A DNA stretch of 64,000 bases, taken from Poecilobothrus nobilitatus. Taxonomy: Eukaryota > Arthropoda > Insecta > Diptera > Dolichopodidae. Within the stretch, counting starts at the first letter, position 1, and each line of letters starts with the position of its first letter. Location: NCBI GenBank assembly GCA_947095535.1, contig OX352773.1:259803590-259867589 (forward strand). Reading direction: 5' to 3'. The position numbers and the translations under genes were made by a program. Below, one piece after another: positions 1 to 12,940 of this stretch. A model generated the notes under the pieces. It saw nothing but the letters and a program-made list of their open reading frames with translations, did not search any database and was not told where the DNA came from.

Positions 1-848
1 AGAATCAAAATTACTGATGAAGCACTTATTGAGTCAGAATCTTTATAATTTCCCAGAAAATTCAGTGTTAAGGTTACCTATTTAAAAGAATAACAACAGT
101 AAAAACAGTAAAAAACAGTAAAGAACATAACAGTAAACAACATAGATGTATATGTATATATATTAAATTTAAAATTAATAATAATAATAAATTTTAATAA
201 AATTTTATTAAAATATTAAAATTTGTCATGAACTTACACTTTGTTTAACATCTCTTACACCTTTTTTGCAAAAAAAAAAAAAAAGGTAATTATAAAATAA
301 ATGGAATCACAAATTATGAAAAGTGTTGAAAGGTTGACGATGAAAAAAAATGTATTAGATACTTTACTTAAATATGAAAAGTCAAATTAACGCTTATACT
401 TTTATACTTCTGTAAGAATTAAAAAACGTTATCCAACAGACACTTCAACACTTACAAAAACAAAAATAATTAATTTTTTTATTAAACCAAATTTTTTTTT
501 TTGCAAAAAATCTCATTACTTTTAGTTTTATAAGCATTTTTTTTTGTTTTGTATGGACTTTTTTGGTATTTTACTAGTTTTGCATTAAGTTATTAAGTTA
601 ATGCAAAAAAAGTTAAATTATTTTAATGAAAACAACTTATTTTGGACCAGAAAGTTCTTAATGATTAAATAACAACAAAGTAGCGTAAAGGCACAAAAAT
701 AAAATCTATGATGTAATATAGTCACGTATATATATAATTTCTAATTTATATTTTATAAGACCTTACGATGTAAGAGACACATGTATATTTAACTTTTCAA
801 AAAGAGTCTATAAACTATATGGCTGACAAAAAATAACTTATAAACATT
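1..848. other. AT-rich DNA without a recognisable gene
   Basis: I see no gene here. Short tandem copies of an AACAGTAAA-like unit lie around 88-137, and poly-A and poly-T runs are frequent. Confidence 0.6.
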
Positions 849-1230
849 ATGGCGGCTGACTCTTTAGAATTACAAGATGTTGATAAAACAATTTTTCATA
901 TGATTAGTGTTGTAAACGTCTTCCTAACTAAATTTGCTTGTATCGAAGCTCGTAAAAAAAAATTTATCTAATTTTCCAAACATGTTGGACCAATTAAAAG
1001 GTTCTGTTTTTACTAATTATGATGGAAATAAATATATAAATCAAATTACGAATGTCATTGAAGAATTTGCCAACAGTTTTCAAGTTTTTAAAAAACTTGA
1101 TGGTGCAGTTTTATTTTCTATTTGATAGCAATATTAAAGTAGAAAAAATTGCAGAAAAACTTTAAAACATTTGTGATATGGATAATATTACACTTAAAGC
1201 AGAAATTATTACTTTAAAAAATGATATTTA
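849..1230 (+). pseudogene. Frameshifted coding relic, family not recognised
   Basis: An ATG at 849 in a reasonable Kozak context (ATTATGGCG) opens a frame beginning MAADSLELQD. It runs 40 codons and stops just after an A9 run at about 954-962. One frame over, an open stretch continues seamlessly (NLSNFPNMLDQLKGSVF and onward) to a TGA at about 1125. A third frame then carries a similar helical, lysine-rich sequence (FDSNIKVEKIAEKL) to about 1230. Joined by eye this suggests a small helical or coiled-coil protein of about 125 residues, broken by at least two frameshifts and one stop. I do not recognise the family. It could be a decayed retrocopy or an old gene, and chance AT-rich frames remain possible. 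The continuity of amino-acid style across the breaks is the main argument. Confidence 0.45.
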
Positions 1231-1424
1231 AATATGATATGTTCATTCGGGTCAAAGATAAATTAATAAAACGATATCACTGGTGGTTGGAAAACACTTA
1301 CTATATTAAGCAATAAGTATTTTAATATACATTTTGTTTTTAACAAGGTTGTTAACCAGTTAACCAAGGTTGTTAAGCAGTTTAAGTGAGGTTAAATTTC
1401 ATTTTATCATCTTGAAAATTTATT

Positions 1425-1455
1425 GGTTTTTTATTTTTATTTATTTATTTATTTT
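1425..1455. repeat. (ATTT)n microsatellite
   Basis: Tandem TTTA/ATTT units run between the coding relic and the U6 pseudogene. It is low-complexity DNA with no sign of function. Confidence 0.8.
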
Positions 1456-1550
1456 TGAATATTACGTATAACATTGAATTACGCAATATTGGTAAAGTCA
1501 TCGGCTTGGTGATCGGTTTTTAGAGAGAATTAAACTGCTTCGTACACTGC

Positions 1551-1659
1551 AAAAATGTGGAACACTTCACAATTTGGCGTGTCATCCTTGCGCAAGAGCC
1601 ATTCTAATCGTCTATGTATCGTTCCAATTTTAGTATATATGTTCTGCCGAAGTAAGAAC
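1551..1659 (-). pseudogene. U6 spliceosomal snRNA pseudogene
   Basis: Read on the minus strand from 1659, this is a near full-length U6 snRNA of 109 nt (the usual insect length is 107). The 5' stem-loop (GTTCTTACTTCGGCAGAAC), the ATTGGAACGATAC block, the TGCGCAAGGATGACACGC telestem/ISL region and the terminal GTTCCACATTTTT are all clear. Changes hit essential positions. The ACAGAGA box that pairs with the 5' splice site reads ACATAGA, and the catalytic AGC triad reads AGA. A TA insertion lengthens the CATATACTA segment and accounts for the two extra bases. U6 normally forms the spliceosome catalytic core and is transcribed by RNA polymerase III. I see no convincing PSE/TATA promoter upstream on the minus strand. 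Altered catalytic bases and no promoter point to a dead copy. Confidence 0.9.
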
Positions 1660-3510
1660 ACTTTATTTTGTTAAAAACCGTGGAAAATTTGTATTTTAAA
1701 ATATTGCCTAGTATTAGGCGCACTTTTAGAAAAAGTAGATCGCAGAACATTTTTACTGCCGCAAAGTAAATGTTATGGAAAAATTGGTTGATATCAATGC
1801 AATAAAGGTGTAAAGGAGTTCTTTTCTAGAGTGTGGCTAAAAAAATGTTAATTGATATTTAAATAATATAATACTTGCGTCAGCTCTACTGTCTCTAAAA
1901 AAGTAAAGATTTCTATAGGATTTATTGCTCTCAGTTCATCTTAGAGCACATATCATGCTCGGAGTAAAGCTCCTAAGTTTTTGAGTATATGACCTGGAGT
2001 TTCCTCTTAACTTTACGAATAGCGTTAATAAAGAAATTAAAAAACTGCACGAAAGAAAGTGATTCCTAATGTTTGCTATAGATTTTCCTAAAAAAAAGTA
2101 TTTACAGGATGATTCGTAAGTAAGTGCATTGACATAAATCATTATGTAGAGGATAATGTGTAGACGAAAGTTTTGTATAGAGGTTAGATTGGGGGATCAA
2201 TAGTTTTAGAACTGTGGGCCCTTAAAAGACATTTGGTACAATTTTCTTTGTTTTGATTAAAATTACCATAACTTCTGTTAAGGTATACACCATTTTGGTT
2301 ACACCATTTTGAAAAATGTTTTTAAAAGCATAAGAAAATTATACCAAATATCTTTTTCTAAATGTATATTTATTTAAAATTCTATCTTTATTAGTTTTGC
2401 TCTAAAATGTTTTAAAGTTGAAGATTTTAAATTTTTTTTATTTTTTGATAGAAGGAAATGTCATTTTGCTAATATAACTTAATATGAATTTTTTTTTTAG
2501 GTGTTTAAAACTTTAAATAGCCACTTTCCCAATTTTTAATTTGTCATACCATACCTTAAATTATCTTATATATGTTTTATAAAATATTTTTGGCAGTAAC
2601 CAAAATTGAAAAAATGATTCTAGTAAATTATTAAGAATCTTATTATATAATAAATTATTGATAATTATAGTTTTACCTAAAATATTATATATATGTATAT
2701 GTATATATAAACTTTTTTGATAATGTTACTTTTACATTTCGTGTATGCAATTTTAATTTTGTAACAGAATGTATAAGTTTTACCTTGAAAAAGGTAAAAA
2801 TCATAAGAAATTTAGGGTATGTATTGTCATATTTTATTTTTTCAATCTAGTGATGATATGTTAAATATAGTTTTCTGTCTACATATTTTTTCTTAACTAT
2901 TGTATCTAAAAAAAAAAATTCTTATTTGTGTAATTGAACCCAAATATTTTATTTTATTTTGGGTCTAAAAATTTCTAAATACAATTACATATGTAACTTA
3001 TAACCTTTAGATTTTTTATATGTAATTTTTTAATATTTACAATTGTAAAAAATTTTAGGTGTAATATTGTGTAAAAGTTTAAAAAGATATAGATTTTAAA
3101 TTTTATTCTTAAATTCATAAAAAAAAAAAAAATTATTTATTCGTTTTAGTTAAGATTTTGTTTAAATTTATTTTTTGATGATATTCAAAAGTTTAAATCC
3201 TCATTAATTAAGTATTTAGGTATCGTAGTAAAAATTTTTATAAATTATGTAAAGATTTTAAAACTGTAAATTTTATTGGGTTTGGTTGTTTTTTTTTAAA
3301 TTTGACTTAAATATGACATTACTTATTATATAGTAATTAAGCAATGTTACTTAAATTTTCATCTGTATTAACTAGAAAGAAAGAAATAATTAACTGCCAT
3401 CAGTTTTTGTCCATTTTGTTAATGAATTTTCGATAGATGAGATATGTAGTTAAAAAATTTTCGTAGTCCCATGTACATAATAATGTACCAAATAAGTTTA
3501 AGAATGTTTA
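1660..3510. other. AT-rich DNA without a recognisable gene
   Basis: No supported gene. A 15-bp unit (ACACCATTTTGGTT-like) is repeated in tandem at about 2286-2314. The rest is AT-rich with homopolymer runs. Confidence 0.55.
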
Positions 3511-3740
3511 GCTTGGCTCTATGTGGCCTAGTGGGAAAAAACGTATGAATTACGCTATTAACATCAAGGAAGTGTGAATTTGAAATCTATAAAAGTTGTA
3601 GAAATAATTTGATGATTTATGACATTTATGAGATTTGCAGCCACACCTTATGACATTTGCAGCCACACCTAGAAAGTAAAAGCTGTGAAATTTCTTTGTC
3701 ACATTTATTTGGCAGTTGAATAAACTAAAAAAAAAAATTA
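3511..3740 (+). mobile_element. Diverged tRNA-derived SINE, family S1
   Basis: The head (GGCCTAGTGGGAAAAA, then GAAGTGTGAATTTGAAA) is a decayed tRNA A/B-box pair. The body matches the S1 copy at 40575-40762: GACATTTGCAGCCACACCT, then an AAAGCTGTGAAATTTC block, a CACATTTATTTGGCAG block and an A-rich tail. This copy has a local duplication: the block with GCAGCCACACC occurs twice in tandem (about 3618-3670). SINEs of this type are transcribed by RNA polymerase III and depend on a LINE for movement. Confidence 0.7.
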
Positions 3741-4804
3741 GTACGTTTTTTCTGTCCTTAACTAAATTCTGACCCGTTTTCTTAACCTCTATTAACATTT
3801 TTAAGAAGAAATTGTTAACTGTTTTCATTTTTTTTTGAAATTTTTTGAAATTAAGAATATTTTCTTTAATCTAAAGGTGAATATGCATTATATACGATTT
3901 GACAAAAAGTTTTTCAATTTTAAGTGCAACCATTTTATTTTTTTAAGTTTTAATTCTTTACATAGAAAAACTACAGCAATTGAACACATATAAAAAATTT
4001 TGAGCGGAAAATTTAATATATCAAATATATCAAAATATCAAATAAAAAAGAAAAAAAATTTTATTTATAATAAATTATATAAATATTAAAACTTTCATTT
4101 CAAAAAGGAAACTTGCATTTCAAATGAAAATACGTTTTTTTAAAGTAAAAAGGTATATGTATATAATGTTGAAGCAGTGTATCGAAAAAAGGTAGATGTA
4201 ATAAAGGAAAAATTTGAATATTAAAATGTATGTTAGTAAGAATTGAAGGGCATTTTTTTTATTCAACATATTAAAAATTGTATTGAAATTGATTTGTATT
4301 ATATTTTTTATAATAGAAATTTTAAGCTATTTATTATTCGCATCCAAAGTTAATGGAGTGTTATACTCTGATTTATTTATTTTTTTAAATATCAATATAA
4401 ATAAATTGTTCTATTCTTATGCTTAAATTTATACAATGGAAAATAAAAGAAATATATCTCATTCAATTTATTGGATATATTTTATATAATATTTAACATT
4501 GAATTTTTTTATTCATGCATAAATATTTTGTATTTTTAAAGTAATGTTTTATGTTATAACAATTATTGCGCCTTATTGTATGCAATTTTTTTTTATTCTA
4601 TAAAAATTAGATTTTTTTTTTTTCCAATAATAAAAATGTAAAAATGTAAAATGTAAAAATTATAATCTTATAAATAGCATAATAAATAATTTTAATTCTA
4701 TTACAAAAAAGTGTTACAGATGGTAAAATAAAGTTTTATAAAAAAAAAACATGGGTATTTTTATATTGATTCAGTGCTTTAAGCCAGTATATAACAATTT
4801 TAAA
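3741..4804. other. AT-rich DNA without a recognisable gene
   Basis: Nothing recognised. The stretch is dominated by poly-A/poly-T runs and short ATGTAAAA-type tandem units near 4636-4660. Confidence 0.55.
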
Positions 4805-4920
4805 CAGGGGCTTCGGTAGCCTAGTGGGTAGGCGTGTGGCGTATTAACCGAAGGAGTGTGAGTTCGATCCCTGCACAGGTCGAAAGTGTTTTTTGCTTTA
4901 TATACCCCCCTTACGACCAA
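4805..4920 (+). mobile_element. tRNA-derived SINE, family S1 (short copy)
   Basis: A well-preserved tRNA-like head is present: TAGCCTAGTGGGTAGG matches a box A and GAGTTCGATCCC matches a box B, with GAAGGAGTGTG between them as in the other S1 copies. After the head comes a run of C and TTACGACC, which matches CCCCCTTACGAC in the 40.6-kb copy. The SINE body then ends, so this copy lacks the 3' body. It should not be read as a tRNA gene: the acceptor stem does not pair and the same head recurs three more times in the window. Confidence 0.7.
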
Positions 4921-5194
4921 ATATAATGTAAATATATAGTATATAATATAAACAAAATACATAATATTAGTATATAATTTAATAATAGTATAAAAACCTA
5001 TAATGGCCTTTAGTAGCCGATGGTTCAATAATATTGCATTACATTTATGTATGTAATATTAATATAAATAAATAAATAAAACAATTTCAAACAATATAAT
5101 TTGTTTATAACTTTATTTTCTGAAAAAATCCTCAAAAAGCAGTTACTAAATTTGCACTTGGATAGTTATTAAGTGAATTCTAGCCATATTCTAT

Positions 5195-5645
5195 AATACT
5201 ATAATTGAAAACAATTTAAGAACAACATTTCAAAGCTTTGACTTAATTAAGTCCGAGATATATTTATGTAAATTTAGAAGGTTGAAGAATTAGAAAGCTA
5301 ACATTTAACGTTTAAGCGTTTGTTAGCTAATGTAATGCACCAACCAATCTTCACAGAAGTTATTACCATAAAACTTGGCCATCATTTACAAAAATTTCAG
5401 ATGTCTAGCTTAATTAAGAGGTAATATATGTTATATTATGTTATGTTACCCAAACGTATTCCGCTATAGTAACCAAACTCATATGTTTCTATATAATATT
5501 ATATATAAAAGGAGTTTGTTGGCAGCTACATGAACCCGTCGCTCCACTTTGTTTAAGGTGAAATTGTAGAAATTTCAGAATCCTAGCTTATTTATGTTTT
5601 GTATTATTGTGCAGATAGACGAACCCACGTACATGTCTAAATTGA
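5195..5645 (-). mobile_element. Decayed interspersed repeat, family W
   Basis: On the minus strand this stretch aligns by eye with 14425-14835. The shared blocks are TTAATTAAGCTAGA followed by TGAAATTTTTGTAA, and TAACTTCTGTGAAGATTGG with the 14.5-kb copy reading TAACTTCGGTGAAATTTGG. Three related TTAATTAAG/AGCTTATTT blocks occur within the copy. The layout resembles decayed fly repeats that carry a GTCY tract next to an AACTxAATTAAGCTAG block. Confidence 0.5.
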
Positions 5646-8600
5646 TTTAGAATTTGATAGTGAGTAAAAATATATAAAACAAACTCACAACACCAAACAA
5701 ATTAATTTGAACATGTTTTTTCCATTTTTCATTAAATTTTTATTTGGTTTGGAAATTACAAAATTAATAAGTGAAATTAAAAAAAAGACATCTATTTGGA
5801 ATATTAAACCAAGAGAGTTAAGTTATCCAATAGAATAATAAGATTAAAAGTCCACTTTTTATATTTTAAATACAATTGTTTCGTAAAAAAATCGTTTTTG
5901 CTAGTAGAGCCTTATAAAGAATATATCTCAGCCTTACAAACGATCAAATTTTCAGAGAGAGAAACAAAAAATTAAGTTGTAAAGTAGTAGACTAAAGTAT
6001 ATCTGTTACGTATATCTTTAATTAATCATATAGTAATATTCTATTTAATCATTTTAATGTTGATATTTTTCTAATTTTATAATGGTAGCATATATTAAAC
6101 ATTGTTATGTTTTAATAATAAGTTTAACTTGACTATGTCAATTTAGCATTTTTTTTTTTTTCATTCAAAGTAAAAGCAAACAAAAAACATTTCAATAAAA
6201 AAGAAAAAAACTTAAAAATGTGATGTCAATTATAAATTTTCTTTTAAAGAAAACTAATTTTGACAGCAATTCAATTTATATTCTTTTTACTGTTGGATAA
6301 TAATTTTTGCCTGTATTAAAATCAAACCCCCCATCTAACAATAAAAAAAGAAAAAAAAAAAGTTTTTTGTTTTTTTTTTTGGGAAGACTCTATTTTTTAT
6401 TGTTATTTTTCTTTTGTTGTTCTTTATTGATTTCCAAATCAAATACACCTGTATAAACATCTTAAATGAAGCCACAATGTTTGATAAAAAAAATGATTTG
6501 TTACAATCAATACAGTTTTTGTTTTTATTATAAGGTATATATTATAAAAAAGCACTAATAGTTAACTACTTCTACTCTGAACAAAGGTTCTGTTCAGTCA
6601 AAACAAAGAGATTTAGCTATAAAATGTGAACAATGATTTAGAAGAAAATAGTTGTGATGTAAATAAATCATAATTGTAATTATCTTAAATATTTTAAAAA
6701 TTTCAAGATATATTTTATAAATAATCTTAAATTTTTTATTGATTTATGTATGATATTATGAATTTTGTTTAGATTTTGAACCATAATCAAACAATTTATT
6801 TTTTTTTCAATACTTCAAAATCAATCAATTTACGCAATTATTAAATACCTAAATTTCAATACCTCAAAATTTTGTTACGCAATTATTAAATTAAAAAAAA
6901 AAAAATTGAAGGAAAGAAAATTGTTCAGGTACATATTTTAAATTTAACTTAAAATATTTAAAATACTTAATTTTCATTCATTCGTTTCGATTTTCCTTTT
7001 CACAAAATCTTGAATATTACCATACACCAAAACCTCCAAAACCACACCTAAAATTAAAAGATGTCTTATAAAAATAAAACGTACTGTACATTAATAAAAA
7101 AAAAAACACAAAAAACCAAAAAAAAAATTTAAAAGATGTAGGCGAAATGCGCTGCAAATGATGTGGTGGCATTAATGGTGTTTGTTATCAATCAAAAAAT
7201 GGAAAAAAATTGTTAAGTCAAATCCTTATTATTGCAAATATTTAAAGAAAAGAAAAAAATCTAAAACAAGAAAGAGAGAAAAAAAAAAAATAGGATGACA
7301 ATGTAAAACATGATATTAGTATGTATATATTTGTTCATTGTATGTGTTTGTGATTGAATAAGTAAATATACAAGTAAAAAATTTCCTTTGATTTTTTTTT
7401 TTTACGTTTTGTTTTTGTGGTGAATTTTTTTTATTTACAAACCTTTCAATTATTTTGTTAGCACACTGTTTTTTTTTTTTTTTGTCACCTTTTCAATACC
7501 TTAATTTTGATGGTGTCTACCTGTGTCATAGTTGATATAATTGTAGACATATCGGTTATCGTGAATGTAGCGGTAACTTATTTAGTTTGGTTTTTTTATT
7601 TTTTTTTGTTTTTTTTATTTACCTTAAGGCCATTTTTCATAGTTAAAGAACAAAAAGAATAAAAAACTTAACCTAATATTTAATTTTGTCGTTATACATT
7701 TTTACATTTAAATATTTTATTGTTGGAATTTACATGAAAAAATAAAGTAAAGAATTATATCGTATTATAAATAGTCAAAAATGTTTTAGCAATATAATTA
7801 TTAGTCATGTTAGATTTATTTAAATATTTAATCATCTTATTAAATTTAAATTTTTTGAAAGTTTTATGCTTATGTGCAGTATTTTAAGTTCGGTAATTTG
7901 AAGTAATGGGCATAATATAAGAATTCAAATGATTCTGTAATTGAGAGTAATATGTATATTTTGTTTAATTTTGAAAAATTACTTATGTATAATTTTTGTA
8001 CTTTTCAAAAAACAATAATTTTAGACGATTTTTATAAAAGGTAAAAAGTAATACAAGATACGATGAGGAAGACATTAATTTTACTAAGATATAAGCATAT
8101 ATATATATGTATATTCATAGCCCTAGTTACACTAAATCATCGAATCATTCGAATGACATTATGCTTATTACTTCAAATAATATGGGAACAAAACACTGTA
8201 CATAAGATGCAACATTATGTGGATCTAAAAATCTATTGACAACTTTGTACAAAATACATTTTTTCATTTTTGTAATATGATTGAAATATAACTAATGGTT
8301 TTTTTTTGTTTAAAAGATCAAATCATCAAATGACTCTCATATAAGTTTTTATTATTGGAATTTTTTTTTTTATTACACTTTTATATTGACAATTTGTATA
8401 CTAACTTAACATACAAAAAATGTGAACAAAATTTTTGAAATTTTTACATGTGAAAGAGTTTTCTTTTTTATGTAAAATTAAAAATTTTTTTTGTTAATAC
8501 GGTTTTATAAGTATTGTTACCATGTAGTTACTTGATTAATAGACATATATTCTTAGGTATAATCGATTAAAAAAGTTGAAGAAGAAAAACAATGTGAAAC

Positions 8601-11412
8601 TATTTTTTGTCTTATTATAATACAACCCTAACTTTATTTAACTATAACTAATCTTACGAACTGAAGAAATTATAAATTTTGCTTAGTTATTTTTTTTTAT
8701 AATAATATGCTTATTATTACCAACCACCAATAATCAGTTGACATGTCATATTATCTTCGTTAATACTACCTACGTTAATTTTTCGCGCTACGTTCGAATG
8801 AAATAGTAACTATAGGGAAATGATTTTCGTTTTGATAATATAATCATTTTATTTAAAGAGATGAAGTTTTTGGGAGCTATGAAATCGGTGAGCAAAGTCG
8901 TTTTAATGTACTTCTCATTGTAGTAAAATATATGTGATTTTAAATTAATTTTTTGAAGTTTTTTGTTATTGCAATTTTAATTAATTTCTTTTGATTCGGG
9001 AGAATTGCATACTTTTAGGATTGCTTTAAAATCTTAATAGCAATTTTGTTATTCACCATTAAATTTTGAAACTAATTTCATTCAAGAATAACTTCACATC
9101 AAATCTTTGTGTTTTTTTTTTTTTCACATATTCCCTCGATGAACACGGTATTTAATTTATATTATTTCGTTCTCATATATAATTTTTAAATTATTAATCG
9201 TTTCATTTTAATCAGTATCTATTAACATATTATCTATCGCCTAAATGGAAAGATTGACGTACTTTTATCTTTTTAAATAAAGAATTTTCAACTTAGTAAA
9301 AAACAAAAATTTCATAAAAATAATAAAACATAAGAATAATAAGTTTTTTAAGATGGTAATTCTCAGAAATATATATTATGTATATAACACTAATTATATA
9401 TTATAATATAACATATTTTATTAAATGCCCTTCAAAATAGAACAAAAAATTAATATAAAAGATAAAAAAATGTCTTCTAGTTATAAAAATTAATGAAAAA
9501 AAAAAAAAAAAACAAAAAAATTATAATTAAAACTAAAATTAAACATAAAAAAAAAAAGAAAAAAAAAATATAAAAATATTAAACAAAATAAAGAACATAA
9601 AATAATGTCCCTTAGCGTATTTAAGTCTTATATAAGTAATTTAATTATAATTAATTAACTTGTTTAAATATTGACAATATCGTAAACTTTACATACTTTT
9701 TTGAATATAAACGGTATAACGTATAACAAATATTTTTATAAAATTTTGACAGAATTTCAAATGAAAAATTTTAAAATTTTACCTTTAAAAAGAATTAAAG
9801 ATTTACTAGAGAAATTTTAAAATTCAAAGTAAAAATTACGTTGAAAACACAAAAAAAAATCTTTTTAAGGCAATTAATGTTTCTGTTTTTCAAAAAGTTT
9901 TAATTAAATGCTTGATTTTTCATGTGAAACTTTATATTAGGCAAACATAAATCCTTTTAAGTAGTATTAGAAACATAACTAGGTAATACTTTTGTATTTT
10001 ATATTAATTGGAATTAACTTCTTTTAACACTTATTTTAAATCATTTTATATAGTTTTCATTGGAATTTATAGGCAACACTTCTACTTATAGATTTGAAAA
10101 TTGTTATGAAAATAGGAAAACTTATAGAAAAATTTTTTATTTAGTTTATATTTACTCTATACCAATTTGATGTTTTTTTTATAAATAATTATGGTAAGTA
10201 TTATATCAAGTAAACCCCTTTTTTTAAAAAAAAAACAAATCTTTCTTAATTAAAGAAAGAATCCAATATGTATATAGTTGAACATTATTTCAGAAAACCA
10301 ATTTAAAATTTAATTTTAAAAATTTTTATTCTTGCACAAAAGATTCAAGGTAAATTTAGGGTTGTTTCATACAACCTAGTAAATTAAATGTTAAGTTAAA
10401 AATGATTTCTTAAAATAAAACATTGTTTTTACATTAATAAATTTGCATACATCAATGTTATATCATTCTTCATTATAATCAACCTACTTTACATATTTAA
10501 TGACACATTTTTTTTTTTTTTAGAAGTTAATAATAATGCTTTCCCTATTGTATACATTTTCACTTAAAATAAAAAAAAAAAATTGTTTTCTTTTAGCTAC
10601 TAAATTGCTAGTGGTTTCTTCTAATAACAGTCTATATATACTGTTATTATATTAAGTAAAAAACTATATTAAGATATCCTTTTTGTTGTTTTTGTACTCA
10701 TACATTAATACATTTGTAACAAGATATGCATAAAGAACAGTCTGCAATTTTTTTAACGTAACAAAAATTACATAAAAATATAAATCGAGAGTTTTCTCCT
10801 CTTGACTTTTTTAGATTCTTAGATAGATGTGAAGATAAATGAATCAAATATAAATTATAAAATGCTTAGAATAGGATTTTCCACTTATCAAATATTGTTT
10901 AAAATTTTATATGAACATTTTTAGTATAATATAATAATGATTTAACTTAAAATTAACTTAAAAACTTAATTTTTTACTCAACGAAGTGAGATAAGTTTTA
11001 TTTTTATAGCTTTCTAGTTCTATAGTCAAATGTCCTTTTAATTTTAATTTATATGGGGATCAAATATCTTAAATTGTAGTCAAAAAATTACACTCTCCTC
11101 AATTGATTTTTTTTTGCGATTCTAATACTTTGTTCAACACTTCGTTTATGACAAAATAAAAAGGATTGTTTTGTTGTTATTATTTTTCTATGTATATAAC
11201 GTAAAAAAATCACTTTATTCTGTATAATATAGCTAAAGAAATGTAATCTCCTCTTAAGGGATCTTTTCACTTATGTTTATTTAGAAGCTGAATACAAAAA
11301 CAATAATAAACTAAAAAAATTAAAATAAAATAGAAATCAAGTAACCTTGATGTGCCTCTAGACGTAACTATTCATGAACTCAATGTTTTTGTTTTTTTTT
11401 TTTATATAATAA
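5646..11412. other. Long AT-rich gene-free stretch
   Basis: No gene, RNA gene or clear mobile element was recognised in this 5.8 kb. Homopolymers (for example around 7470-7485 and 9496-9512) and short AT tracts dominate. Open frames are brief and of chance type. Confidence 0.55.
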
Positions 11413-11612
11413 ACAGTGTATGATAAAACTTTTTGAACAGTTCAATTTAACAAATTCTTATACAATAGATACCAGAGATCGGACATCGGACTACTTCAAA
11501 AGAATTTCAAGTACAGTGTATGATAAAACTTTTTGAACAGTTCAATTTAACAAATTCTTATACAATAGATACCAGAGATCGGACATCGGACTACTTCAAA
11601 AGAATTTCAAGT
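11413..11612. repeat. Perfect tandem duplication of a 100-bp unit
   Basis: Unit 1 (11413-11512) and unit 2 (11513-11612) are identical by eye over all 100 bases. Each starts ACAGTGTATGATAAAAC and ends AGAATTTCAAGT. The surrounding DNA is full of decayed repeats, so perfect identity means either a very recent duplication or an assembly artefact. Confidence 0.95.
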
Positions 11613-11835
11613 ATTATAATAAATTTGAAATTGAAAGAAATATTAGTGTAAAGAGAAATGAAAGGGATTATAGAGCAGTTTGAAATGAAAATTACAACTC
11701 TGAATAAAACAAATAAGTGTAACTTTCGTTAGACAGATTCGTAATACATTTTAAGGTTCAATTTTTATCTTCATTCGTTGAATATCTTATTATCATTATC
11801 ACTATATTAACTTTTACTGATCGGATACGAAAGCT
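11613..11835. other. AT-rich spacer
   Basis: Nothing recognised between the 100-bp duplication and the minisatellite. Confidence 0.5.
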
Positions 11836-11914
11836 TACGCGTCAAAATCTCCTGTCTTAAAATCTCGTGTCTAAAATCTTGAGTTTTAAAATTTCGTGTA
11901 TCAAAATCTCGCGG
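11836..11914 (+). repeat. Degenerate 16-bp minisatellite
   Basis: Five imperfect units of about 15-16 bp share the core TCAAAATCTCGTG. The same core recurs at 13312-13345 (opposite strand), 27683-27832 (opposite strand) and 32890-32950. It is followed by a small CGCG-containing palindrome (about 11908-11926). Confidence 0.75.
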
Positions 11915-12479
11915 TTTTTTTCGCGAAAATAAAAATTTTGAAAAAAGGAAAATATTCTATTTCTGTTATTAAAATGTAATTTTTTCGATATACATTACAT
12001 AACAAAAATCAGCTGTCTCCACCACAGGACCGATAGCCACTACACAAAAAGTACAATGCCAAAATTTATAGATTTTTTACATAATAATTTATATCAAAGC
12101 AAAATAACTTCTAATAATTTAATAACATTTTGTTTTATTCAATAAAAATAATTATATGCAATGAAATCGTAAAAATAAATGTATTTACATATGTATGTAT
12201 GTGCATTCATTCATACATCCATTTCCATTATTATGTAATGTAGGTACATGATTTTTTTTTCATTCAAAAAATAATATTAAAAGTAAAAAATAATAAAAAC
12301 TGTAAACAAATACAAAACAAACATAAGATTAATATTAAATCTGCTAACAAAAATTTTACCGTTTTAATTTTATGTCATCAATGAATGAATAATATCTAAG
12401 CATTGGCATATATATAAGTACATACATATGTATGTATAAAAATTTTTAGAGATATAAAAAAAAAACAAAAAAAAATTGT

Positions 12480-12940
12480 TCATATAAATTCATATGGAGT
12501 GTTACGTATGAAATTTGGACTTAGAAAAAAAATTAAATAAAAGTTAAAATTAGTCGGATCAAAAAATGTTCTATGGCAAAGTTGTTCCTCTTTACTTGTG
12601 TAACAACTTTTTCTTAATAATTTTTCTCACAAAATTTTTCTGTTACGAAATATTCGTAAAAAACTTAAAAAGTACACTAGTAAACTACCACTTACGGTTG
12701 TCCGAAAGCTTATCAAATCCGAGATATTTACGTCAAAACCTTAAATACGAAATTTCAAAAAATTCCGCTCAGTCGTTTAAGCTTTACACGTGCCCACAGA
12801 CATACCCACATACGCACCTACACACACACACACACGCACACACAGGCGGACATCATGCTGAAAATTTTTTTACAGCCTTCTCCACACCGGAGTAGTGCAT
12901 TTTTGCGAAAATTTCGGGTACAAATTTTTAGTATGAAAAC
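12480..12940 (+). repeat. Probable interspersed repeat carrying a (CA)n tract
   Basis: A less AT-rich stretch includes GCTCAGTCGTTTAAGC, a (CA)n run at about 12820-12845, then GGCGGACATCATGCTGAAAA and GTGCATTTTTGCGAAAATTTC. This order (a CAGTCGTTT block, a microsatellite, then GGCGGACATC) resembles dispersed repeats of flies that nucleate microsatellites. No second copy lies in the window, so the boundaries are guesses. An open frame of about 109 codons overlaps it at 12566-12895, but its composition is explained by the repeat and it is not called as a gene. Confidence 0.4.

Noticed and set aside
4805..4880. tRNA gene
   Set aside because: Box A and B are present but the stems do not close, and the same head recurs in three other places followed by a SINE body.
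10100..10200. Exon ending at ATG|GTAAGTATT (donor at 10194)
   Set aside because: The donor is good, but the upstream acceptor is weak and the 49-nt candidate has no coding character.
12566..12895. Plus-strand open frame of 109 codons with a His/Thr-rich tail
   Set aside because: The His/Thr tail comes from the (CA)n microsatellite and the rest from a dispersed repeat.
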